From: Pseudomonas fluorescens
GTDB lineage: Bacteria; Pseudomonadota; Gammaproteobacteria; Pseudomonadales; Pseudomonadaceae
Assembly (NCBI RefSeq): GCF_902498185.1
Contig: NZ_CABVIX010000011.1
Span: 1-64,000, forward strand
Length of the DNA stretch: 64,000 bases
Direction: 5' to 3'
Below are positions 34,387 to 43,312 of the stretch, piece by piece. Both the position numbers and the translations under genes were made by a program. The notes beneath the pieces were generated by a model. That model saw only the letters and a list, made by a program, of their open reading frames with translations, was not told where the DNA came from and made no database searches. Position 1 is the first letter of the stretch; the number at the start of each line of letters is the position of its first letter.

Positions 34387-35189
34387 ACGAGCAATACCAA
34401 CACCGGGCGCGCAAGCGCTTCGGGCAGAACTTCCTGCACGACGCTGGCGTGATCGACCGCATCCTGCGCGCGATCAATGCCAAGGCGGGCGAGCACCTGC
34501 TGGAAATCGGCCCGGGCCAGGGCGCCCTGACCGAGGGCCTGCTGGGCAGCGGCGCGCAGCTGGACGTGGTCGAACTGGACAAGGATCTGGTGCCGATCCT
34601 GCAGCACAAGTTCGGCAATCGCGGCAATTTCCGCCTGCACCAGGGCGATGCGTTGAAATTCGATTTCAACCAGCTGGGCGTTCCCCCCCGCAGCCTGAAG
34701 GTGGTCGGCAACCTGCCGTACAACATTTCGACGCCTCTGATCTTCCACCTGCTCAAGCACGCAGACCTGATCCGCGACATGCACTTCATGCTGCAGAAGG
34801 AAGTGGTCGAGCGCCTGGCCGCAGGCCCGGGCGGCGGCGACTGGGGTCGCCTGTCGATCATGGTCCAGTATCATTGCCGGGTCGAACACCTGTTCAACGT
34901 CGGTCCTGGCGCGTTCAACCCACCGCCAAAGGTCGACTCGGCCATCGTGCGCCTGGTGCCGCACGAAACCTTGCCGCACCCGGCCAAGGACCCACGCATG
35001 CTTGAACGCGTCGTTCGCGAAGCCTTCAACCAGCGCCGCAAGACCCTGCGCAACACCCTCAAGGGCCTGCTCGACAGCGCCGCTATCGAAGCAGCCGGCG
35101 TCGACGGCAGCCTACGCCCAGAGCAACTGGACCTCGCCGCGTTCGTGCGCCTGGCCGACCAATTGTCAGAGCAGGCTCCAGAGGCCTGA
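34383..35189 (+). CDS. rsmA: 16S rRNA (adenine1518/1519-N6)-dimethyltransferase
   Basis: Dimethylates two adjacent adenines in the 3' hairpin of 16S rRNA late in 30S assembly (formerly KsgA). The protein is 268 residues. The SAM-binding LEIGPGQGALTEGLL and the catalytic NLPYNISTPL are clear; the N-terminal RKRFGQNFLHD is the family hallmark. Overlaps pdxA by 4 bases. A hairpin (35223-35242) lies in the 121 bases before apaG. Confidence 0.97.
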   Translation: MNEQYQHRARKRFGQNFLHDAGVIDRILRAINAKAGEHLLEIGPGQGALTEGLLGSGAQLDVVELDKDLVPILQHKFGNRGNFRLHQGDALKFDFNQLGVPPRSLKVVGNLPYNISTPLIFHLLKHADLIRDMHFMLQKEVVERLAAGPGGGDWGRLSIMVQYHCRVEHLFNVGPGAFNPPPKVDSAIVRLVPHETLPHPAKDPRMLERVVREAFNQRRKTLRNTLKGLLDSAAIEAAGVDGSLRPEQLDLAAFVRLADQLSEQAPEA

Positions 35190-35310
35190 TTCATCGGCAA
35201 CGACACCGCAACCGGTGCGAGCAGGCCAGTCACGACTGGCCTCCTCCCCCGCCAATGTCCTAGACTGCAGGCATAGCCGTATCCGCGTCTGTTTGTCCAA
35301 GGCCCCTTGC

Positions 35311-35691
35311 ATGTCTGATCCTCGCTACCAGATCGACGTCAGCGTCGTGACCCGCTACCTCAAAGAACAATCCGATCCCGAGAACGAGCGCTTCGCCTTT
35401 GCCTACACCATTACCGTGCAAAACAACGGCAGTGTGTCGGCCAAGCTGATGTCGCGTCACTGGCTCATCACCAATGGCGACGGCCAGGTCGAAGAGGTCC
35501 GTGGGGCAGGCGTGATCGGCCAGCAACCGCTCATCGAGCCCGGTCAGAGCCATACCTACAGCAGTGGCGCAGTCATCAGTACCCGGGTCGGCGCCATGCA
35601 GGGCAGTTACCAGATGTTCGCCGAAGACGGCAAACGCTTCGACGCCACGATCGCGCCGTTCCGCCTGGCCGTCCCTGGGGCGCTGCACTGA
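35311..35691 (+). CDS. apaG: ApaG protein (DUF525)
   Basis: Small beta-sandwich protein of 126 residues linked to magnesium/cobalt resistance; biochemical role unsettled. The signature FAYTITVQNNG, SRHWLITNGDG and EVRGAGVIGQQP segments are typical. The ATG at MSDPRYQI is the family start. Its stop shares one base with the apaH ATG (TGATG), indicating coupling. A TAGACT box about 45 bases upstream could be a promoter -10, without a clear -35. Confidence 0.95.
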   Translation: MSDPRYQIDVSVVTRYLKEQSDPENERFAFAYTITVQNNGSVSAKLMSRHWLITNGDGQVEEVRGAGVIGQQPLIEPGQSHTYSSGAVISTRVGAMQGSYQMFAEDGKRFDATIAPFRLAVPGALH

Positions 35692-36557
35692 TGGCGGTGT
35701 ATGCCGTTGGCGATCTGCAGGGTTGCTTGCAGCCACTGAAGTGCCTGCTCGAGCGGGTTCGCTTCAACCCCTGCGTCGACCGCCTGTGGCTGGTCGGCGA
35801 CCTGGTCAACCGTGGGCCGCAATCGCTCGAGACATTGCGCTACCTGTACGCCATGCGCGACTCGCTGGTCTGCGTACTGGGCAATCACGACCTTCACCTG
35901 CTGGCCGCCTGGCACGACATCGAGCGCCTGAAGAAAAGCGATACCCTGCGCGAGATCATCGAAGCACCCGATGCCGACCAGTTGCTCGACTGGCTGCGTC
36001 GGCAAAAGCTGCTGCACTACGACGAAGCGCGCAGTGTCGCCCTGGTGCATGCCGGCATTGCGCCTCAATGGACCCTGGGCAAAGCACTGGAGCTGGCAGG
36101 CGAAGTGGAAGAGGTCCTGCGTGACGATACCCGTCTCAAGCTTTACCTCGACGGCATGTACGGCAACGAGCCGAACAAGTGGAGCAAGCAGCTGAGCGGC
36201 GTTGAACGCCTGCGGGTCATTACCAACTACTTCACGCGCATGCGCTTCTGCACAGCCGACGGCAAGCTGGACCTCAAGAGCAAGGAGGGCCTGGACACCG
36301 CGCCAAAAGGCTACAAGCCCTGGTTCGCCCACAAGGGCCGGCGCTCACGTCATGTAGACATCATTTTCGGCCACTGGGCGGCCCTGGAAGGACGCGTCAA
36401 CGAGCCAGGCGTCATCGCGCTCGACACCGGTTGCGTCTGGGGCGGTGCCATGACCTTGTACAACGTCGATACCGGCGCGTATCACCGCTGCGAATGCACC
36501 GGCGACGGCATGCCGCGCACATCGCCCCAACCCGCTAGAATCAACGGCCAGTCCTGA
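35691..36557 (+). CDS. apaH: Diadenosine tetraphosphatase (symmetrical)
   Basis: Hydrolyses Ap4A to two ADP and can remove Np4 caps from RNA. The protein is 288 residues, a calcineurin-like phosphoesterase: GDLQGC, GDLVNRGP, GNHDLHL and the late FGHWAALEG motif carry the metal ligands. Coupled to apaG; glpE follows after 14 bases. Confidence 0.97.
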   Translation: MAVYAVGDLQGCLQPLKCLLERVRFNPCVDRLWLVGDLVNRGPQSLETLRYLYAMRDSLVCVLGNHDLHLLAAWHDIERLKKSDTLREIIEAPDADQLLDWLRRQKLLHYDEARSVALVHAGIAPQWTLGKALELAGEVEEVLRDDTRLKLYLDGMYGNEPNKWSKQLSGVERLRVITNYFTRMRFCTADGKLDLKSKEGLDTAPKGYKPWFAHKGRRSRHVDIIFGHWAALEGRVNEPGVIALDTGCVWGGAMTLYNVDTGAYHRCECTGDGMPRTSPQPARINGQS

Positions 36558-36571
36558 AGGAGACCGCCCCC

Positions 36572-36901
36572 ATGAGCGAATTCAAACGCATCCCTCCCGA
36601 GCAGGCCCAGACCCTGCGTGAGCAAAGCGCGGTCGTGGTCGACATCCGCGATGCTCAATCCTATGCCGCCGGCCATATCACTGGCGCGCAACATCTGGAT
36701 AACCACTCGGTCGCAGAGTTCATCCGCGCCGCCGATCTTGATGCACCGACGCTGGTGGTCTGCTACCACGGCAACTCCAGCCAGAATGCCGCTGCCTACC
36801 TCGTTGCCCAAGGCTTTTCGGACGTTTACAGCATCGATGGCGGCTTCGAACTGTGGCGCAGCACCTACCCTGCGCAAACCGCCCAAGACACCGCCGAATA
36901 A
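36572..36901 (+). CDS. glpE: Thiosulfate sulfurtransferase GlpE (rhodanese)
   Basis: Single-domain rhodanese of 109 residues that transfers sulfane sulfur to cyanide or thiols such as thioredoxin. The active-site loop is CYHGNS with C64. VVDIRDAQSYAAGHI and YSIDGGFELWR are the flanking family motifs. GGAG lies upstream of the ATG. Last gene of the lptD-to-glpE run; a GC hairpin (36918-36940) follows. Confidence 0.94.
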   Translation: MSEFKRIPPEQAQTLREQSAVVVDIRDAQSYAAGHITGAQHLDNHSVAEFIRAADLDAPTLVVCYHGNSSQNAAAYLVAQGFSDVYSIDGGFELWRSTYPAQTAQDTAE

Positions 36902-36917
36902 ATTTTTCAAATTCCTG

Positions 36918-36940
36918 CAGCCCGCGTCCCGTGCGGGCTG
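36918..36940 (+). terminator. Hairpin after glpE, possible terminator
   Basis: CAGCCCGC pairs with GCGGGCTG across seven bases. It is not followed by a U run, so termination would be weak or Rho-assisted. The remainder of the 280-base gap to prkA holds the promoter described next and a leader. Confidence 0.45.
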
Positions 36941-36988
36941 GCAGCCAAGCTGACGAACGGTCATGGGCAACTTCTCGGCGCCATGACC

Positions 36989-37018
36989 TTGACCTTGCGC
37001 AGAACCAACTATCCTTAA
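36989..37018 (+). promoter_or_regulatory. Sigma-S-like promoter of prkA-yeaH-spoVR
   Basis: TTGACC, a 15-base gap, then CTATCCTTAA, close to the sigma-S extended -10 consensus CTAYACTTAA. It lies about 165 bases upstream of prkA, leaving a long untranslated leader. Sigma-S control of the homologous E. coli yeaGH genes is established; control here is inferred from the box. Confidence 0.55.
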
Positions 37019-37181
37019 GCCCAGGCCATCCAAAAAGGGGAGAGCCGGTACACCGGCGTGCGGGTCATCGGTAGCGTTTCGAGGTGTTCTGGGGGGTAAA
37101 CAGCAACCGGCAACCCGGTTGCATGCCAGCATCAAGCTGACTGATCCGGCGTCGGCTCCACGTATCGAGCGAGGTGACGTC

Positions 37182-39104
37182 ATGAGTATTTTTAGCCACT
37201 TCCAACAACGTTTCGAGTCAACACGCCAGGAAGAACTCACGCTGCAGGAGTACCTCGAGCTCTGCAAAGAGGATCGCAGTGCCTATGCTTCGGCGGCCGA
37301 ACGCCTGTTGCTGGCAATCGGGGAGCCAGAGCTGGTCGACACCTCCAGCAATTCACGCTTGTCGCGGATCTTTTCCAACAAGGTGATACGCCGCTATCCG
37401 GCCTTTGCCGACTTCCATGGCATGGAAGAATGCATCGACCAGATCGTTTCCTACTTCCGCCATGCCGCGCAGGGCCTGGAAGAAAAGAAACAGATCCTCT
37501 ACCTGCTGGGCCCGGTGGGTGGCGGTAAATCGTCGCTGGCCGAAAAACTCAAGCAGCTGATCGAGAAAGTGCCCTTCTACGCGATCAAGGGCTCACCGGT
37601 ATTCGAGTCGCCGCTGGGGCTGTTCAATGCCACCGAGGATGGCGCGATTCTCGAAGAGGACTTCGGCATACCCCGACGCTATCTCAACACTATCATGTCG
37701 CCCTGGGCGACCAAGCGGCTGGCAGAGTTCGGGGGCGACATCAGCCAGTTCAAGGTGGTCAAGCTCTACCCTTCGATTCTCAACCAGATCGCCGTAGCCA
37801 AGACAGAGCCCGGTGACGAGAACAACCAGGACATCTCGGCCCTCGTGGGCAAGGTGGATATCCGCAAGCTCGAGGAATTCCCGCAGAACGACGCCGATGC
37901 CTACAGCTACTCTGGCGCGCTGTGCCGGGCCAACCAGGGCCTGATGGAATTCGTCGAAATGTTCAAGGCGCCCATCAAGGTCCTCCACCCGTTGCTGACC
38001 GCCACCCAGGAAGGCAACTACAACAGTACCGAAGGCCTGGGGGCCATCCCCTATTCCGGCATCCTGCTGGCCCACTCCAACGAATCGGAATGGCACAGCT
38101 TCCGTAACAACAAGAACAACGAAGCGTTCATCGACCGTATCTACATCGTCAAGGTGCCCTACTGCCTACGGGTCAGCGACGAGATCAAGATCTACGACAA
38201 GCTTCTGTTCAACAGCTCGCTGTCCAAGGCTCACTGCGCCCCAGACACCCTCAAGATGCTGGCCCAGTTCACGGTGCTCTCGCGCCTGAAGGAGCCGGAA
38301 AACTCCAACATCTACTCGAAGATGCGCGTCTATGACGGCGAGAACCTGAAAGACACCGATCCGAAGGCCAAGTCGATCCAGGAGTACCGGGACTCGGCTG
38401 GCGTCGATGAAGGCATGAACGGCCTGTCGACACGCTTTGCCTTCAAGATCCTGTCCAAGGTGTTCAACTTCGATCCGCACGAAATCGCGGCCAACCCTGT
38501 GCACCTGCTCTACGTGCTTGAACAGCAGATCGAACAGGAGCAATTCCCGGCTGAAGTGCGCGAGCGCTACCTGCGCTACCTCAAGGAATACCTGGCGCCA
38601 CGCTATATCGAGTTCATCGGCAAGGAGATCCAGACAGCGTACCTGGAATCCTACAGCGAGTACGGTCAGAACATCTTCGACCGCTACGTGCTGTACGCCG
38701 ACTTCTGGATTCAGGATCAGGAATACCGCGATCCGGAAACCGGCGAGATCCTCAATCGGATTGCCCTCAATGAAGAGCTGGAAAAGATCGAGAAGCCGGC
38801 GGGCATCAGCAACCCGAAAGACTTCCGCAATGAGATCGTCAACTTCGTATTGCGCGCACGGGCCAACAACAACGGCAAGAATCCGACCTGGCTGAGCTAT
38901 GAAAAACTGCGGGTGGTGATCGAGAAGAAAATGTTCTCCAACACCGAGGACCTGCTGCCGGTCATCAGCTTCAATGCCAAGGCGAGCAAGGAGGACCAGC
39001 AGAAGCACAACGACTTCGTCACCCGTATGGTGGAACGTGGCTACACCGACAAACAGGTACGCCTGCTATCGGAATGGTACCTGCGGGTCAGGAAGTCGCA
39101 GTAA
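37182..39104 (+). CDS. PrkA family serine protein kinase (YeaG-like)
   Basis: AAA-type stress kinase of 640 residues. A P-loop GPVGGGKS lies at 110-117 in the N-terminal AAA domain; the C-terminal part is the PrkA domain. E. coli YeaG forms a stress-adaptation system with YeaH and its homologue works in sporulation in Bacillus; the targets in Pseudomonas are unknown. The ATG at MSIFSHFQQ has GAGGTGA upstream. First of prkA-yeaH-spoVR. Its stop codon runs into an inverted repeat. Confidence 0.94.
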   Translation: MSIFSHFQQRFESTRQEELTLQEYLELCKEDRSAYASAAERLLLAIGEPELVDTSSNSRLSRIFSNKVIRRYPAFADFHGMEECIDQIVSYFRHAAQGLEEKKQILYLLGPVGGGKSSLAEKLKQLIEKVPFYAIKGSPVFESPLGLFNATEDGAILEEDFGIPRRYLNTIMSPWATKRLAEFGGDISQFKVVKLYPSILNQIAVAKTEPGDENNQDISALVGKVDIRKLEEFPQNDADAYSYSGALCRANQGLMEFVEMFKAPIKVLHPLLTATQEGNYNSTEGLGAIPYSGILLAHSNESEWHSFRNNKNNEAFIDRIYIVKVPYCLRVSDEIKIYDKLLFNSSLSKAHCAPDTLKMLAQFTVLSRLKEPENSNIYSKMRVYDGENLKDTDPKAKSIQEYRDSAGVDEGMNGLSTRFAFKILSKVFNFDPHEIAANPVHLLYVLEQQIEQEQFPAEVRERYLRYLKEYLAPRYIEFIGKEIQTAYLESYSEYGQNIFDRYVLYADFWIQDQEYRDPETGEILNRIALNEELEKIEKPAGISNPKDFRNEIVNFVLRARANNNGKNPTWLSYEKLRVVIEKKMFSNTEDLLPVISFNAKASKEDQQKHNDFVTRMVERGYTDKQVRLLSEWYLRVRKSQ

Positions 39105-39220
39105 GCGGCAAGCTACAAGCCTCAAGCTGCAAGCCGAGCGTTGTGAAATCGAGATTCACGCCCGGCTTGCGGCCTTTGTGGTTGTCTTGTCTTGTAGCTT
39201 GCAGCTTGCAGCTTGAGGCT
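39103..39220. repeat. Inverted-repeat element, copy 2
   Basis: The left arm (39108-39133) holds GCAAGCTACAAG followed by CCTCAAGCTGCAAG. The right arm (39191-39220) holds the complements CTTGTAGCTTGC and CTTGCAGCTTGAGG. The centre is unrelated. The first 31 bases recur at 4731-4761 with one mismatch. It fills most of the gap between prkA and yeaH and, if transcribed, would fold into a long hairpin inside the operon mRNA. Confidence 0.8.
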
Positions 39221-39239
39221 GCCTAGCACCGGAGAGCCT

Positions 39240-40511
39240 ATGAGTTACGTTATCGACCGACGCCTGAACGGCAAGAACAAGAGCACGGTGAACCGCCAGC
39301 GTTTCTTGCGGCGGTACCGCGATCACATCAAGAAGGCCGTCGAAGAGGCGGTAAGCCGCCGCTCCATCACCGACATGGAGCATGGCGAACAGATCAGCAT
39401 TCCGGGACGCGACATCGACGAGCCCGTGCTGCACCATGGCCGCGGCGGCAAGCAGACGGTGGTGCACCCAGGCAACAAGGAATTCACCGCAGGCGAGCAT
39501 ATCCCCAGGCCACAGGGTGGCGGGGGCGGCGGCGGACGGGGCAAGGCGGGCAACTCTGGCGAGGGCATGGACGAATTCGTCTTCCAGATCACCCAGGAAG
39601 AGTTTCTCGAGTTCATGTTCGAAGACCTGGAGCTGCCCAACCTGGTCAAGCGCCACCTGACCGGCACCGATACCTTCAAGACCGTGCGGGCCGGTATTGC
39701 CAATGAAGGCAACCCATCGCGTATCAACATCATCCGTACCCTCCGCTCTGCCCACGCCCGGCGCATCGCGCTGACCGGCAGCAGCCGCGCCAAGCTGCGC
39801 GAGGCCCAGGCCGAACTGGCGCGTCTGAAGGTGGAAGAGCCCGACAACTTCACGGATATCCAGGAGGTCGAGGTCGAGATTGCCCGCCTCAGTGCGCGCA
39901 TCAACCGCCTGCCCTTCCTCGATACCTTCGACCTCAAGTACAACCTGCTGGTCAAGCAACCCAACCCCAGTTCCAAGGCCGTGATGTTCTGCCTGATGGA
40001 CGTGTCCGGCTCGATGACCCAAGCCACCAAGGACATCGCGAAGCGCTTCTTCATCCTCTTGTACCTGTTCCTCAAGCGTAACTACGAACGCATTGAGGTG
40101 GTATTCATCCGCCATCACACCAGCGCCCGCGAAGTCGACGAGGAAGAGTTCTTCTATTCCCGGGAAACCGGCGGCACCATCGTCTCCAGCGCGCTCAAGC
40201 TGATGCAGGAGATCATGGCCGAACGCTACCCGGCCAACGACTGGAACATCTACGCTGCCCAGGCTTCCGACGGTGACAACTGGAACGACGATTCGCCGAT
40301 CTGCCGAGAGATACTCACCAAGCAGATCATGCCGTTCGTCCAGTATTACACCTACGTCGAAATCACTCCTCGCGAACACCAGGCGTTGTGGTACGAATAT
40401 GAGCGTATCGGTGACAGCTTCGCCGACACCTTTGCCCAGCAGCAGTTGGTATCGGCCGGCGATATCTATCCGGTCTTCCGTGAACTCTTCCAGCGCAGGT
40501 TAGCCACATGA
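39240..40511 (+). CDS. YeaH/DUF444 family protein
   Basis: A 423-residue protein with a von Willebrand factor A-like domain. The metal-site motif DVSGSM is at 254-259. The N-terminal part is charged, with a Gly-rich linker near residue 95-105. The GGAGA ribosome site sits just after the inverted repeat. The stop overlaps spoVR by 4 bases. Function is linked to the PrkA-type kinase by constant neighbourhood; the biochemical role is unknown. Confidence 0.92.
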   Translation: MSYVIDRRLNGKNKSTVNRQRFLRRYRDHIKKAVEEAVSRRSITDMEHGEQISIPGRDIDEPVLHHGRGGKQTVVHPGNKEFTAGEHIPRPQGGGGGGGRGKAGNSGEGMDEFVFQITQEEFLEFMFEDLELPNLVKRHLTGTDTFKTVRAGIANEGNPSRINIIRTLRSAHARRIALTGSSRAKLREAQAELARLKVEEPDNFTDIQEVEVEIARLSARINRLPFLDTFDLKYNLLVKQPNPSSKAVMFCLMDVSGSMTQATKDIAKRFFILLYLFLKRNYERIEVVFIRHHTSAREVDEEEFFYSRETGGTIVSSALKLMQEIMAERYPANDWNIYAAQASDGDNWNDDSPICREILTKQIMPFVQYYTYVEITPREHQALWYEYERIGDSFADTFAQQQLVSAGDIYPVFRELFQRRLAT

Positions 40512-42073
40512 CCTCCAGAGAGCAGAAACGCCAACACCTCTCCACCGGGTCCGAGTGGACATTCGAGCTGATCCAGTCCTACGACCGCGAGATCAGCCGC
40601 CTGGCCGCGCGCTATGCCTTGGACACTTATCCCAACCAGATCGAGGTGATCACCGCCGAGCAGATGATGGATGCCTACGCGTCCGTCGGCATGCCGCTGG
40701 GCTATCACCATTGGTCCTACGGCAAGCAGTTCCTCAGTACCGAGAAATCCTACACCCGCGGGCAAATGGGCCTGGCATACGAGATCGTGATCAACTCCGA
40801 TCCCTGCATCGCCTATCTCATGGAAGAAAACACCATGTGCATGCAGGCGCTGGTGATCGCCCACGCGTGTTATGGGCACAACAGCTTCTTCAAGGGTAAT
40901 TACCTGTTCCGAACCTGGACCGACGCCAGCTCCATCATCGACTACCTGGTGTTTGCCAAGCAGTACATCAGCCAGTGCGAGGAGCGCCACGGCATCGATG
41001 CGGTGGAAGACCTGATCGACTCCTGCCACGCCTTGATGAACTATGGCGTCGACCGCTACAAGCGCCCCTACCCCATTTCCGCCGAAGAAGAACGGCGTCG
41101 GCAGAAGGAGCGAGAGGAGCATCTGCAACGCCAGATCAACGACCTCTGGCGCACCATACCCAAAGGCGCAGACAAGGCAAGCGACCGCGATGGCGCACGC
41201 TTCCCCGCCGAACCTCAGGAAAACATCCTGTATTTCATCGAAAAACACGCCCCGCTGCTTGAACCTTGGCAGCGCGAGATCGTACGGATCGTTCGCAAGA
41301 TCGCCCAGTATTTCTACCCACAGCGTCAGACCCAGGTGATGAACGAAGGCTGGGCCACGTTCTGGCACTACACGCTGATGAACGACCTGTACGATGAGGG
41401 CCTTGTAACCGACGGTTTCATGATGGAATTCCTGCAGTCGCATACCAGCGTGGTGTTCCAGCCAGGGTTCGACAGCCCCTACTACAGCGGTATCAACCCC
41501 TATGCGCTGGGCTTTGCCATGTACCGTGACATTCGCAGGATCTGTGAACACCCCACGGACGAAGACCGCCGCTGGTTCCCTGACATTGCCGGCAGTGACT
41601 GGCTATCGACCATCAAGTTCGCCATGAGCAGCTTCAAGGACGAGAGCTTCATCCTGCAGTATCTGTCGCCTACCGTGATCCGCGACCTGAAGCTGTTCAG
41701 CATCCTCGACGATGATCAGCGCGATGACCTGCTGGTCCCTGCGATCCATGATGACGACGGCTATCGCATCATTCGCGAAACCCTGGCAGCGCAATACAAC
41801 CTGGGCAACCGCGAACCCAACGTGCAGATCTGGAGCATCGATCGCCGTGGTGACCGCTCCCTGACCCTGCGCCACCAGCAGCACAACCGCAAACCCCTGG
41901 GTGACTCCACCGATGAAGTGCTCAAGCACCTGCACCGCTTGTGGGGGTTCGATATCCACCTCGATACCGTGCAAGGCGACCAGATCATGAAGACCCACCA
42001 CATGCCGCCCCGCGGAGAGCATGGCGAAGGCGGCGATTACGGGCGCATGGATCTGGCAGTGGTTCACCTGTAG
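40508..42073 (+). CDS. SpoVR family protein
   Basis: A 521-residue cytoplasmic protein, homologous to Bacillus SpoVR (spore cortex) but common in non-sporulating proteobacteria beside prkA and yeaH. Conserved segments include HHWSYGKQF, HACYGHNSFF and NEGWATFWHY, whose His/Glu spacing is suggestive of a metal site. Translation is coupled to yeaH (ATGA). The role is unknown beyond the stress-unit context. Confidence 0.93.
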   Translation: MTSREQKRQHLSTGSEWTFELIQSYDREISRLAARYALDTYPNQIEVITAEQMMDAYASVGMPLGYHHWSYGKQFLSTEKSYTRGQMGLAYEIVINSDPCIAYLMEENTMCMQALVIAHACYGHNSFFKGNYLFRTWTDASSIIDYLVFAKQYISQCEERHGIDAVEDLIDSCHALMNYGVDRYKRPYPISAEEERRRQKEREEHLQRQINDLWRTIPKGADKASDRDGARFPAEPQENILYFIEKHAPLLEPWQREIVRIVRKIAQYFYPQRQTQVMNEGWATFWHYTLMNDLYDEGLVTDGFMMEFLQSHTSVVFQPGFDSPYYSGINPYALGFAMYRDIRRICEHPTDEDRRWFPDIAGSDWLSTIKFAMSSFKDESFILQYLSPTVIRDLKLFSILDDDQRDDLLVPAIHDDDGYRIIRETLAAQYNLGNREPNVQIWSIDRRGDRSLTLRHQQHNRKPLGDSTDEVLKHLHRLWGFDIHLDTVQGDQIMKTHHMPPRGEHGEGGDYGRMDLAVVHL

Positions 42074-42085
42074 CAGCCCTGCGTC

Positions 42086-42113
42086 GTTGCCCACGGGTTA
42101 TCCTGTGGGCAAC
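42086..42113 (+). other. Strong hairpin directly upstream of the cca ribosome site
   Basis: GTTGCCCACGG pairs with CCTGTGGGCAAC across a TTAT loop (one G-U pair). It starts 13 bases after the spoVR stop, and the cca GGAGG follows three bases later. There is no U run. It could terminate spoVR transcripts weakly or mask or expose cca translation. Confidence 0.6.
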
Positions 42114-42127
42114 AACGGAGGCATTTC

Positions 42128-43252
42128 ATGAAGATCTACAAAGTTGGCGGTGCCGTGCGCGACCGCCTGCTCGGCCGGCCGGTCAACGACATCGATTGGC
42201 TGGTCGTCGGGTCCAGTGTCGAGCAGATGCAGGCCCTGGGCTATCGCCCGGTCGGGGCTGACTTCCCGGTATTCATCCATCCCGAGAGCGGCGAGGAGTA
42301 CGCCCTTGCCCGCACCGAACGCAAGAGTGGGCGCGGCTACGGCGGCTTCACCTTCCACGCCAGTCCCGAGGTGACCCTGGAAGAAGACCTGACCCGCCGT
42401 GACCTGACCATCAATGCCATGGCCGAGGACGAACAGGGCAACGTCTGCGATCCCCATCGTGGGCAGAAAGACCTTGAGGACCGTGTACTGCGCCATGTGT
42501 CTCCGGCCTTTGCCGAGGATCCTTTGCGCGTTCTGCGCGTGGCCCGCTTCGCGGCCCGCTATGCCTCGCTGGGGTTTCGCGTAGCCGATGAAACCCTGGC
42601 ACTCATGCGCCAGATCAGTGAGTCGGGCGAGTTGCAGGCACTCACCGCCGAGCGCAGCTGGAAGGAGATCGAGCGCGCGCTGCTGGAGCCCCAGCCGCAG
42701 GTATTCATTCAGGTGCTGCGTGATTGCGGCGCATTGAGGGAGCTGATGCCTGAAGTGGACGCGCTGTTCGAGTCGCCCGGCAGGGGCATGCATACCCTCG
42801 CGGTACTGGAGCAGGCGGCGCGGGCCGAGCAGCCATTGCACGTGCGCTGGGCTTGCCTGTTGATGGGCCTGGGTGAAGGAATCGACGCAGTCAGCAAGCG
42901 TTTCAAGGCCCCACGCGAATGCCAGGAGCTGGCTGCGCTGGTCGCAGAGTATCAGGCGGACTGCGACCGAGCCCAAGCGCTGCCCGCCGCTGTCCTGCTG
43001 GACATGCTGCAACGCTTCGATGTGTATCGGCGTGGGCAGCGGCTTGAGGACTTCATTGCAGTTTGCGAGATGGACGCCAGGGCGGGAGCCCGGAGTTATC
43101 CACAAGCTGACTACCTGCGGGGGGCGGTGGCCGCGGTGAAGGGGGTGCAGGTGCAGGCGCTGGTAGAGCGGGGGCTGACGGGGCAGGCGCTGGGAGAGGC
43201 AATCAAGGCGCAGCGGTTGGAAGCCTTGGAGAAATTCAAGAAAAATATCTAG
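42128..43252 (+). CDS. cca: CCA-adding enzyme (tRNA nucleotidyltransferase)
   Basis: Adds or repairs the 3' CCA end of tRNAs without a template. The protein is 374 residues, class II polymerase-beta fold: VGGAVRD at 6-12, NDIDWLVV with the metal aspartates, RRDLTINAMA, and the DPLRVLRVARFAAR helix. It is shorter than E. coli Cca, which adds a C-terminal HD phosphohydrolase domain; no HD motif is visible here. The gene is probably independent of spoVR. A long palindromic hairpin follows. Confidence 0.95.
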   Translation: MKIYKVGGAVRDRLLGRPVNDIDWLVVGSSVEQMQALGYRPVGADFPVFIHPESGEEYALARTERKSGRGYGGFTFHASPEVTLEEDLTRRDLTINAMAEDEQGNVCDPHRGQKDLEDRVLRHVSPAFAEDPLRVLRVARFAARYASLGFRVADETLALMRQISESGELQALTAERSWKEIERALLEPQPQVFIQVLRDCGALRELMPEVDALFESPGRGMHTLAVLEQAARAEQPLHVRWACLLMGLGEGIDAVSKRFKAPRECQELAALVAEYQADCDRAQALPAAVLLDMLQRFDVYRRGQRLEDFIAVCEMDARAGARSYPQADYLRGAVAAVKGVQVQALVERGLTGQALGEAIKAQRLEALEKFKKNI

Positions 43253-43256
43253 GGTC

Positions 43257-43300
43257 TGTGCTGGCCCTTTCGCTGGGAAGCCAGCGAAGGGGCCAGCACA
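43257..43300. repeat. Long palindrome between cca and folK
   Basis: Twenty-base arms pair at 19 positions plus one G-U wobble, with a GAAG loop. It resembles P. putida extragenic palindromes and also sits where a terminator for the convergent cca and folK would be expected. Confidence 0.75.
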
Positions 43301-43312
43301 GCCAACAAAAAC

